From Streptomyces sp. MMG1533 (GTDB lineage: Bacteria > Actinomycetota > Actinomycetes > Streptomycetales > Streptomycetaceae): DNA of 36,766 nt. The first letter of the stretch is position 1. Each line of letters starts with the position of its first letter. The notes beneath the pieces are model-generated. The model had not been told where the DNA came from, did not search any database, and was given only the letters and a program-made list of their open reading frames with translations. A program made the translations under genes and the position numbers. The stretch spans positions 1-36,766 of the forward strand of contig NZ_LGDG01000281.1 of NCBI RefSeq assembly GCF_001279775.1, written 5' to 3'. This document shows positions 8,172-20,649 of the stretch, piece after piece.

Positions 8172-8251
8172 CCCGTCGGCGCCCGGCAACGAAGCCGCGC
8201 CGCGGCGCAGGGGGGACCCAACTGAGCCGCAATCGCAAGGAGTTCACGCCT

Positions 8252-9634
8252 GTGATATCGAGATGGTCGGTCACTGCGACCGCGACCGCGCTGGCTGCCG
8301 CGGCAGCCGTCATGGCTCCCGGCGGCACCGCCTACGCCTCCCCGCCCGGCGCCAAGGACGTCACCGCCGTCCTCTTCGAGTGGAACTTCGCCTCGGTGGC
8401 GAAGGAATGCACCAACACCCTGGGTCCGGCCGGTTACGGCTACGTCCAGGTCTCCCCGCCCGCCGAGCACATCCAGGGCTCGCAGTGGTGGACGTCGTAC
8501 CAGCCCGTCAGCTACAAGATCGCCGGACGGCTCGGTGACGCCACCGCCTTCAAGAACATGGTCGACACGTGTCACTCGGCGAGCGTGAAGGTCGTCGTCG
8601 ACACGGTCGTCAACCACATGTCGGCGGGCAGCGGCACCGGTACGGGCGGCTCGTCGTACACGAAGTACAACTACCCGGGCCTGTACTCGTCGTACGACTT
8701 CGACGACTGCACGTCGACGATCTCCGACTACACCAACCGCGCCAACGTCCAGAACTGTGAACTCGTCGGCCTCGCCGACCTGGACACGGGCGAGGACTAC
8801 GTCCGCTCGGCGATCGCCGGCTACATGAACTCCCTGCTCGGCTACGGCGTCGACGGCTTCCGCATCGACGCGGCCAAGCACATCCCGGCGGCCGACCTGG
8901 CCAACATCAAGTCGCGGCTGACCAACACCTCCGTGTACTGGAAGCAGGAGGTCATCTACGGCAGCGGGGAGGCCGTCCAGCCGACCGAGTACACCGGCAA
9001 CGGCGACGTCCAGGAGTTCCGCTACGCCTACGACCTCAAGCGCGTCTTCAACAGCGAGAACCTCGCCTACCTGAAGAACTACGGCGAGGGCTGGGGCTAT
9101 ATGAACAGCTCGGTCTCCGGTGTCTTCGTCGACAACCACGACACCGAGCGCAACGGCTCGACCCTGAACTACAAGAACGGCGCCAACTACACCCTGGCGA
9201 ACGTCTTCATGCTCGCCTACCCGTACGGCGCCCCGGACATCAACTCCGGCTACGAGTTCTCCGACACGGACGCCGGGCCGCCCAGCGGCGGTGCGGTGAG
9301 CGCCTGTTGGCAGGACGGCTGGAAGTGCCAGCACGCGTGGCCGGAGATCCTGCGCATGGTCGCCTTCCGCAACGCGGTACGCGGCGAGTCGCTCACCGAC
9401 TGGTGGGACAACGGCGCCGACGCCATCGCCTTCGGCCGGGGCACCAAGGGCTATGTCGCCATCAACCACGAGTCGGGCAGCCTGAGCCGCACGTACCAGA
9501 CCTCGCTGGCCGCGGGGACGTACTGCAACGTGCAGAACAACACCACGGTGACGGTGAATTCGAGCGGCCAGTTCACCGCGACGCTGGGTGCCGACACCGC
9601 ACTCGCGATCTACGCGGGCAAGTCGAGCTGCTGA
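8252..9634 (+). CDS. Secreted GH13 alpha-amylase
   Basis: The start is GTG 8252, nine bases after AAGGAG, giving 460 residues that begin MISRW. Earlier in-frame codons lie in the promoter and are not used. A signal peptide ends near ASPPG (about residues 28-33). The protein resembles animal-type and Streptomyces alpha-amylases. [10 protein letters not shown] (114-123), [10 protein letters not shown] with nucleophile Asp206, KQEVI with acid/base Glu233 and VDNHDTER with Asp297 are all in place. It should cut internal alpha-1,4 bonds of starch outside the cell. Unlike several Streptomyces amylases of about 560 residues it stops after the C-domain ([11 protein letters not shown]) and has no raw-starch-binding CBM20. 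The promoter and first codons closely match those of the amylopullulanase gene 4 kb downstream. Confidence 0.93.
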   Translation: MISRWSVTATATALAAAAAVMAPGGTAYASPPGAKDVTAVLFEWNFASVAKECTNTLGPAGYGYVQVSPPAEHIQGSQWWTSYQPVSYKIAGRLGDATAFKNMVDTCHSASVKVVVDTVVNHMSAGSGTGTGGSSYTKYNYPGLYSSYDFDDCTSTISDYTNRANVQNCELVGLADLDTGEDYVRSAIAGYMNSLLGYGVDGFRIDAAKHIPAADLANIKSRLTNTSVYWKQEVIYGSGEAVQPTEYTGNGDVQEFRYAYDLKRVFNSENLAYLKNYGEGWGYMNSSVSGVFVDNHDTERNGSTLNYKNGANYTLANVFMLAYPYGAPDINSGYEFSDTDAGPPSGGAVSACWQDGWKCQHAWPEILRMVAFRNAVRGESLTDWWDNGADAIAFGRGTKGYVAINHESGSLSRTYQTSLAAGTYCNVQNNTTVTVNSSGQFTATLGADTALAIYAGKSSC

Positions 9635-9657
9635 GTCGCTCCCGCCCCTCCGCGTGG

Positions 9658-9687
9658 CCGCGCGTTGTTGCGCCTGACAACGCGCGG
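9658..9687 (+). terminator. Stem-loop terminator after the alpha-amylase gene
   Basis: Eleven-base arms CCGCGCGTTGT (9658-9668) and ACAACGCGCGG (9677-9687) flank an eight-base loop. There is no T-run, as is common in Streptomyces. It separates the amylase from the GH30 promoter that begins ten bases later. Confidence 0.7.
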
Positions 9688-9698
9688 TACGCGGGGGG

Positions 9699-9752
9699 TT
9701 GACGCTTCCGGAACCCCGCCCTACGTTCCCCACGGTGATGGGAGCGCTCCCA
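9699..9752 (+). promoter_or_regulatory. GH30 promoter with a perfect CebR-type operator
   Basis: TTGACG (9699-9704) and TACGTT (9722-9727) are separated by 17 bases and make a good vegetative promoter. The palindrome TGGGAGCGCTCCCA (9739-9752) starts 12 bases after the -10, so it would overlap the transcription start. This 14-mer is the consensus for CebR, the LacI-family sensor of cello-oligosaccharides in Streptomyces. Repression from this position is the inferred mode. No maltose-type box is seen here. Confidence 0.85.
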
Positions 9753-9766
9753 CGATTGGGCGGATC

Positions 9767-11164
9767 ATGATGCGCAGACTCGGAAAGTGGACGGTGACGT
9801 CCTTGGCGGCCCTGCTGGCAACCGTCGGCGCCACCGCGGCCACCCCGCCGGAGGCCCGGGCCACCTCCGCGACGGTCAACGGCTCGACCACGCTCCAGCC
9901 CATCGACGGCTTCGGGTTCTCCGAACACTTCGGGCGGGCCGACATCATGCGCGGGTCGCAGGGCCTGTCCGCGCAGAAGCAGCGCGAGGTCCTCGACCTG
10001 CTGCTCAACCGCACCACCGGCGCCGGCCTCAGCATCCTGCGCCTGGGCATCGACTCGGGCATCCAGCCCACTGACCCCGGTGGTCCGAACGCGACCCCCA
10101 AGTACGTCTGGGACCGCCAGGACAAGGGCCAGGTGTGGCTCGCCCAGCAGGCCGAGGCGTACGGCGTGAGCCGTTTCTACGGCGACGCCTGGACCGCCCC
10201 CGGCTACATGAAGACCAACGGCACCGACGCGGGCGGCGGCACCCTGTGCGGCCTGTCGGGCGCCACCTGCGCGAGCGGCGACTGGCGCCGGGCGTACGCG
10301 AATTACCTGGTCCAGTGGGCGAGGTTCTACGGCCAGGAGGGCATCGGGATCACCGACCTCGGGTTCACCAACGAACCCGACTGGACCGCCACGTACGACT
10401 CCATGCGGCTCACCCCCGCTCAGGCGGTGGAGTTCACCAAGGTCTTCGGTCCGGTGGCGAACGCGGCCGGACACAAGGTCGTCTGCTGCGACTCCTTCGG
10501 CTGGAACCAGCAGAAGAGCTACACGAGCGCGATCGAGGCCGACGCGACGGCCCGCAACCTCGTCGCCACGCACGCCGGCCACACCTACGCCAGCCCGGTC
10601 GACGCGCCCCTGCCGACGCAGAAACGGACCTGGATGTCGGAGTGGTCGCCCGACGGCACCACCTGGAACGAGAACTGGGACGACGGCAGCGGCTACGACG
10701 GCTTCACCGTGGCCTCCGCCGTCCACGACGCCCTGACCAAGGGCAACACCAACGGCTACATCTACTGGTACGGGGCCTCGGTCGGCGCCACCAGGGGCAT
10801 GATCCAGCTCGACGGCGACAACTACCGCGTCTCCAAACGGCTGTGGGCGATCGCCAACTACAGCCGCTACATCCGCCCCGGCGCCACCCGTATCGGCGCC
10901 ACCACGCCCGACGCCGATCTGAAGCTGTCGGCGTACCGCAACACCGACGGCACCCTGACGGTCGTGGTGCTCAACGCGGGCGACGGCGCCCAGCAGGTGT
11001 CGTACAGCCTGCAGAACACCCAGATCACCACCGGGACGGCGACCCCGTACCTGACCAACGGCTCCGGCAGCATGGCCCGGCAGGCCGCAGTCCCGGTCGC
11101 CGGCGGCTCACTGACCGCCACCGTTCCGGCCCGTTCCCTGGTCACCTACACCATCAAGCGATAG
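9767..11164 (+). CDS. Secreted GH30 glycoside hydrolase, probably a xylanase (subfamily 7-like)
   Basis: The protein has 465 residues from ATG 9767 (ATG 9770 is equally possible) with a signal peptide ending near EARA-TSA (about residue 32). The core is a GH30 barrel with side beta-domain: IDGFGFSEHFGRA, SILRLGIDS, DAWTAPGYMKTN, GFTNEPD with acid/base Glu203, and WMSEWSPDG with nucleophile Glu292. The pattern of Cys161-Cys168 and CASGDWRRAYANYLVQ recalls fungal subfamily-7 GH30 enzymes (glucuronoxylanases and xylobiohydrolases). That link is from memory; a beta-1,6-galactanase or other GH30 activity cannot be ruled out. The next gene, a GH62 arabinofuranosidase, begins eight bases after the stop and supports action on arabinoxylan. 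A CebR-type box controls the promoter. Confidence 0.85.
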   Translation: MMRRLGKWTVTSLAALLATVGATAATPPEARATSATVNGSTTLQPIDGFGFSEHFGRADIMRGSQGLSAQKQREVLDLLLNRTTGAGLSILRLGIDSGIQPTDPGGPNATPKYVWDRQDKGQVWLAQQAEAYGVSRFYGDAWTAPGYMKTNGTDAGGGTLCGLSGATCASGDWRRAYANYLVQWARFYGQEGIGITDLGFTNEPDWTATYDSMRLTPAQAVEFTKVFGPVANAAGHKVVCCDSFGWNQQKSYTSAIEADATARNLVATHAGHTYASPVDAPLPTQKRTWMSEWSPDGTTWNENWDDGSGYDGFTVASAVHDALTKGNTNGYIYWYGASVGATRGMIQLDGDNYRVSKRLWAIANYSRYIRPGATRIGATTPDADLKLSAYRNTDGTLTVVVLNAGDGAQQVSYSLQNTQITTGTATPYLTNGSGSMARQAAVPVAGGSLTATVPARSLVTYTIKR

Positions 11165-11172
11165 GAGTCGCG

Positions 11173-12228
11173 ATGCGCGTGACAAGACGTCTTGGGGTCT
11201 TACTCGGCGGGCTCGCCCTGCTGATCGGGGCCGCGGTGGCACCGTCGTCCGCGGCGGCGACCGCTCTGCCGAGCAGCTTCACCTGGTCGTCCAGCGGGGC
11301 GCTGATCGGCCCCAAGTCGGACGCCACCCACAACCTGAGTGCGGTCAAGGACCCGTCGGTGGTGTACCACAACGGCCGGTGGCACGTGTTCGTCAGCACC
11401 GCGACCAGCACCGGCGCCTACAGCATGGCGTACCTGAGCTTCACCGACTGGTCGCAGGCCGGCGCCGCGCAGCTCCACTACCTCGACCAGACCGCGATCG
11501 GCACCGGGTACAAGGCGGCGCCCCAGGTGTTCTACTTCGCGCCGCAGAAGCTGTGGTACCTCGTGTACCAGACCGGGGACAACGCGGCGTACTCGACCAC
11601 CACGGACATCGGCAACCCCGGCTCGTGGAGCGCACCGAAGAAGTTCTACTCCGCCGGCATGCCGCAGATCATCAAGGACAACATCGGCAGCGGCTACTGG
11701 GTCGACTTCTGGACCATCTGCGACTCGGCGAACTGCTACCTGTTCTCCTCGGACGACAACGGGCACCTCTACCGCTCGCAGACCACGGTGGCGAACTTCC
11801 CGGCCGGCTTCACCAACACCGTCATGGTGATGCAGGACTCCAACAAGTACCGCCTGTGGGAGGCCGCCAACGTCTACAAGCTCAGCGGCTCCAACACCTA
11901 CCTGCTGCTCAACGAGGCGATCGGCAGCAACGGCAAGCGGTACTTCAGGTCCTGGACGTCGAGCAGCATCACCGGCACCTGGACCCCGCTCGCCGACACC
12001 GAGGCCAACCCCTTCGCCCGGTCGAACAACGTCACGTTCAGCGGCACTCCCTGGACCAACGACATCAGTCACGGCGAGATGATCCGCGCAGGCGTCGACC
12101 AGACCCTCGCGATCAGCTCCTGCCGCCTGCAGTACCTGTACCAGGGCATGAATCCGTCGGCCACCGGCGACTACAACACCCTGCCCTGGCGGCTGGGCCT
12201 GCTGACCCAGACCAACTCCACCTGTTGA
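11173..12228 (+). CDS. Secreted GH62 alpha-L-arabinofuranosidase
   Basis: The protein has 351 residues. ATG 11173 is preceded by TAGGAG, which overlaps the stop of the GH30 gene, so the two are almost certainly co-transcribed. A signal peptide (residues 1-29, ending SSAAA) leads into a five-bladed propeller. GH62 motifs are visible: AVKDPSVVYHNGRWHVF with general-base Asp60, GYWVDFWTICD with Asp178, FSSDDNGHLYRS, and RLWEAANVYK with general-acid Glu230. Such enzymes remove arabinose side chains from arabinoxylan. There is no CBM13 or CBM2 carbohydrate-binding module, unlike several Streptomyces homologues. The TGA stop lies inside the upstream element of the amylopullulanase promoter. Confidence 0.92.
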   Translation: MRVTRRLGVLLGGLALLIGAAVAPSSAAATALPSSFTWSSSGALIGPKSDATHNLSAVKDPSVVYHNGRWHVFVSTATSTGAYSMAYLSFTDWSQAGAAQLHYLDQTAIGTGYKAAPQVFYFAPQKLWYLVYQTGDNAAYSTTTDIGNPGSWSAPKKFYSAGMPQIIKDNIGSGYWVDFWTICDSANCYLFSSDDNGHLYRSQTTVANFPAGFTNTVMVMQDSNKYRLWEAANVYKLSGSNTYLLLNEAIGSNGKRYFRSWTSSSITGTWTPLADTEANPFARSNNVTFSGTPWTNDISHGEMIRAGVDQTLAISSCRLQYLYQGMNPSATGDYNTLPWRLGLLTQTNSTC

Positions 12229-12285
12229 AAGTTCTTTCCAAAGGTTTCAGGACTCTTGCTGTAAGCGTTTCTTCGGCGATACGGT
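12225..12285 (+). promoter_or_regulatory. Amylopullulanase promoter with inverted repeat and maltose-type box
   Basis: TTGAAA (12225-12230) and TTTCAG (12245-12250) repeat the 14-base spacing seen before the amylase. CTTGCTG (12255-12261) overlaps a -35 TTGCTG (12256-12261), followed after 18 bases by the -10 TACGGT (12280-12285). The element starts inside the stop region of the arabinofuranosidase gene. Control by MalR is inferred from similarity with the malE and amylase promoters. Confidence 0.72.
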
Positions 12286-12334
12286 CGCGCGGGGTCGGAC
12301 CCAAGAGAGCCGTCATCGCAAGGAGTCCACGTCC

Positions 12335-17722
<5,388 letters not shown>

Positions 17723-17737
17723 CAAGGGCATTACATT

Positions 17738-17772
17738 GGTGGGGCAGACCCCGAATCCCGGTCTGCCCCACC
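17738..17772 (+). terminator. Terminator after the amylopullulanase gene
   Basis: Perfect 13-base arms GGTGGGGCAGACC (17738-17750) and GGTCTGCCCCACC (17760-17772) close a nine-base loop, 15 bases after the stop codon. No T-run is present. Confidence 0.85.
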
Positions 17773-17794
17773 TGTGTGTCCCAGGGGCTGACAG

Positions 17795-19417
17795 ATGGAT
17801 GTCAACGGCAAGCAGACAGGCACGACCGTGCTGGTCGTGGACGACGTGGCGGACAGCCGGTATGCCCTGGCTGCCGTGCTGAGCCGCGCCGGTCACCGGG
17901 TCGTCCCGGTCGCCACCGGCCACGAGGCGCTCACCGAACTGGACACACGGCTGCGCAAGGGCAACCTGCCCGACGTGGCCCTGATCGACGTGAACCTGCC
18001 GGACATGAGCGGCTTCGAGCTGTGCCGTCGGCTCAAGGAACGGCCGCGCATGGCCGGCCTGCCCGTCGTGCACTGCTCGGCCGTCGCCGTGGTCCCGGAC
18101 GACCGCTGCCAGGCGCTGGACGAGGGTGCCGAGGCGTATCTGACGATGCCCGCCGAGCCCGAGGCGATCGAGGCGGCGGTCCGGGCCGCCGCGCGTGCCG
18201 CCCGGCTCCGGGCCGACGGCCAGGCGCAGGTACGGCGGCTGAGGCTGCTCTCCGAGACGATCGTCACCATCCAGGCGGCGCGCTCCTTGCAGGAACTCGT
18301 CGACGCCGCCGCCGACGGCACCGCACGGCTCACCGGCTCTCCCGCCGCCGTCTTCGTCCTCGACCAGGACGACGAGCTGTACCGCGGCCTCTCCCGGGAC
18401 CGCACCACCGTCGCGCTGCCGGACGAGGGCGCCCACCGGACCGTGGCCGGCCTGCTGCGGCGGCTCACCCGCGGGCAGGCCGGGGTGCAGATCACCACCG
18501 TGCCCGCACCGCTGTGGCCCGCCGGGTTCTTCCGGCCGGGCGTGCAGCACGACGCCCGGCTGGCGCTGGTCGTCACCCAGGACGGCAAAGCCCCGGTGTG
18601 CCTGGCCGCGCCCACCCGCGGGCTGCGCCGGGCGGGCCCTGAGGCCGAGGCCCTGCTGGCCCAGCTCGCCCAGGCCACCGCGCTCGCCGCCGAGCCGCTG
18701 CTCATGTACCAGGTCGAGCGGCACGTCGCCCTCACCCTCCAGCACAGCTTCCTGCCCCAGCCGCACCGGCTGCCCGAGCTGCCCGGCATCGACGTCGTGG
18801 TCCGCTATGTGCCCGCGTCCAGGGAGACCGAGATCGGCGGCGACTTCTACGCCGCGCTGCGCACCCGCGAGGGCGCGCTCGCCGCGGTCGGTGACGTCGT
18901 CGGGCACTCGCTGGAGGCGGCGACGGTCATGGTCGAGATCCGGCACGCGCTGCGCGCCTACTGCGTCGAGGAGAGCGACCCGGCCGTGCTCGCCGAGCGC
19001 CTCGACCAGATGCTCCAGATCTACCACCCCGACGTCACGGCCACCGTCTGCCTGGCCCTGATCGACCCCACTACCGGGCGCACCCGCATCGCAAACGCGG
19101 GTCACATCCCGCCGCTGATCATCCGGGACACCGGCAGCGCCGACTACATCAAGGTCACGGGTCCCCTGCTCGGCGTGGGCCTGCCCCATCCGCCGCCCAC
19201 CGAGCTGTTCCTCGAACCCACCGACCGGCTCCTCATGGTCACCGACGGCCTGATCGAGAACCGGGGCACGGACCTCGAGGTCTCGATGGAGCACCTCCGC
19301 GCGGCCGCCACCGGCGCCCTGCCCGGCCTGGACGCCCTGTGCGACACGCTCCTGGCCTGCTTCGGCCACGAGCGCGAGGACGACATCGCGATGCTGGCGC
19401 TGCAACCGAAGAACTAA
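17795..19417 (+). CDS. Receiver-linked PP2C-type (SpoIIE/RsbU) serine phosphatase
   Basis: This is a soluble protein of 540 residues. The N-terminal receiver domain has acidic residues Asp16-Asp17 and phospho-acceptor Asp65 in VALIDVNLPDMSG. The usually invariant lysine after the fifth strand is Met118 (YLTMP), so phosphorylation may not switch it normally. A middle region (about 145-310) is GAF-like but weak. The C-terminal phosphatase (about 325-540) keeps its metal-binding motifs: EIGGDFY, AVGDVVGHSLEAA, VTDGLIENRG and REDDIAML. Such proteins dephosphorylate anti-anti-sigma factors and so set sigma-factor activity. No partner gene is adjacent. ATG 17795 follows AGGGGCTG. The CHMI-family gene starts 32 bases downstream and may be co-transcribed. 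Confidence 0.88.
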   Translation: MDVNGKQTGTTVLVVDDVADSRYALAAVLSRAGHRVVPVATGHEALTELDTRLRKGNLPDVALIDVNLPDMSGFELCRRLKERPRMAGLPVVHCSAVAVVPDDRCQALDEGAEAYLTMPAEPEAIEAAVRAAARAARLRADGQAQVRRLRLLSETIVTIQAARSLQELVDAAADGTARLTGSPAAVFVLDQDDELYRGLSRDRTTVALPDEGAHRTVAGLLRRLTRGQAGVQITTVPAPLWPAGFFRPGVQHDARLALVVTQDGKAPVCLAAPTRGLRRAGPEAEALLAQLAQATALAAEPLLMYQVERHVALTLQHSFLPQPHRLPELPGIDVVVRYVPASRETEIGGDFYAALRTREGALAAVGDVVGHSLEAATVMVEIRHALRAYCVEESDPAVLAERLDQMLQIYHPDVTATVCLALIDPTTGRTRIANAGHIPPLIIRDTGSADYIKVTGPLLGVGLPHPPPTELFLEPTDRLLMVTDGLIENRGTDLEVSMEHLRAAATGALPGLDALCDTLLACFGHEREDDIAMLALQPKN

Positions 19418-19449
19418 AGTGACTCCTGTTGCCTAGATCAGGAGTGCTC

Positions 19450-19806
19450 ATGCCGCAGATCACCGTCGACTACTCCGCGCCCCTCGCCGACGGTTTCGAC
19501 CGGCGCGGCTTCGCGCTCGCCCTGCACGACGCGGTGGTGGAGATCGCGGCCGCGAAGTACGAGGCGTGCAAGACGCAGTTCCGGGCGACCGAGGACACGA
19601 CCGTGGGCCGGGACGAGGGGGGCCACGGGATCGTCCATGTCACCCTCGGCCTGCTGGCCGGCCGCACCGACGAGACGAAGGTGCAACTGACCGAAGCGGT
19701 ACTGGAGTTGCTCCGCCAGTACGTGAAGCCCGCCGACGGCCTGGCACTGCACGCCTCGGCCGAGGTGCGTGACCTGGATGCCTCGTACCGCAAGTTCGAC
19801 AGCTAG
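19450..19806 (+). CDS. 5-carboxymethyl-2-hydroxymuconate isomerase (CHMI) family protein
   Basis: This is a small protein of 118 residues of the CHMI/HpcD family in the tautomerase fold. After removal of Met the N-terminal Pro of MPQITVDYS would be the catalytic base, and the family's trimer-forming pattern (ALHDAVVEIAAAKYEACKTQFR, HVTLGLLAGRTDETK) is visible. HpcD acts in homoprotocatechuate breakdown, but no other gene of that pathway is here, so the true substrate may differ. ATG 19450 is placed by AGGAG five bases upstream. The stop codon overlaps the stop of the convergent TetR gene (CTAG at 19803-19806). Confidence 0.85.
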   Translation: MPQITVDYSAPLADGFDRRGFALALHDAVVEIAAAKYEACKTQFRATEDTTVGRDEGGHGIVHVTLGLLAGRTDETKVQLTEAVLELLRQYVKPADGLALHASAEVRDLDASYRKFDS

Positions 19807-20492
19807 GACCCGAGCGCGATCAGCCGCGCGACCAGGTCGGTGAACGGGCCGTCGGTCGGCTCGTCCTTGAACATGTGCCGGATCAGCGCCGCCATCTCCT
19901 CGTCGTAGGCGGCGCTCACGGCGGTCAGCGCGGCGAAGTCGTGCACGAGCTGCGCCTCCAGCTCGCGGCGCGGGATGCGCCGGCCGTCCAGCCAGATCAG
20001 CGCGGTCGACTCGGCGAGCGAGATCCAGGAGCGGATGACCAGTTCCAGTCGCGCGGGCGGGTTCTCCACCCGCAGATGCGAAAGGATCTGGTCATACGCG
20101 GCCTGCCGTACGGAGTCGATGAGCGCGTTCGTCGTCGAGGAACCGACGGCCGGGCCGCCGCGCATCAAGGCCGAGAAACCGGGCCCGTGATCGTCGACGA
20201 AGTCGAAGAACCGGCGCATCACCCGCAGCAGCCGGGCCCCCAGAGGACCCTCCCGCGGCTCGGCGAACCGACTCGCCAGATCCTCCGACGCGCGCTGCAA
20301 CGCGGCCTCGTACAGGCTGAGTTTGCCGGGGAAGTAGTGGTAGACCAACGGGCGCGAGATGCCGGCGGCCGCGGCTATCTCGTCGATGGAGACCTCGTCG
20401 GGCGAGCGACGGCTGAACAGTTCGAGGGCGACGCCGATCAACTGCTGCCGCCGCTCCTCGACACCCATTCTGCGGCGTACCCCGATAGTCAT
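19803..20492 (-). CDS. TetR-family transcriptional regulator
   Basis: The protein has 229 residues from ATG 20492, which has TAAGG eight bases upstream. Residues 12-58 are a classical TetR helix-turn-helix (RRQQLIGVALELFSRRSPDE, then IDEIAAAAGISRPLVYHYFP). The C-terminal part is the ligand and dimer domain, with a hydrophobic helix pair typical of the family (RSWISLAESTALIWLDG). No obvious target operon is adjacent: the CHMI gene converges on it, and the upstream neighbour reads in the same direction 157 bases away. Ligand and targets cannot be told from sequence. Confidence 0.9.
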   Translation of the reverse strand: MTIGVRRRMGVEERRQQLIGVALELFSRRSPDEVSIDEIAAAAGISRPLVYHYFPGKLSLYEAALQRASEDLASRFAEPREGPLGARLLRVMRRFFDFVDDHGPGFSALMRGGPAVGSSTTNALIDSVRQAAYDQILSHLRVENPPARLELVIRSWISLAESTALIWLDGRRIPRRELEAQLVHDFAALTAVSAAYDEEMAALIRHMFKDEPTDGPFTDLVARLIALGS

Positions 20493-20649
20493 ACGAACAC
20501 CTTACCGATCGGATCCGGCCCCGAACGGACCGAACCGACCAGTGGTGTTTACGTACCTGGCACAAGGCGATCACTTCGTGCCCGCGACGCCACGAGTCGG
20601 ATCGATCCCGAGCCCCTTCGGGTGCGGTACTTGCCGTCGCCGGTGTCGG

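Noticed and set aside
8111..8251. N-terminal extension of the alpha-amylase from an ATG at 8111
   Set aside because: It would place the start inside the promoter and operator; the signal peptide begins at GTG 8252 with AAGGAG upstream.
8159..10726. A minus-strand open frame of about 855 residues opposite the amylase and GH30 genes
   Set aside because: It crosses two promoters and a terminator of supported plus-strand genes and shows no recognisable domain; it is a codon-bias shadow.
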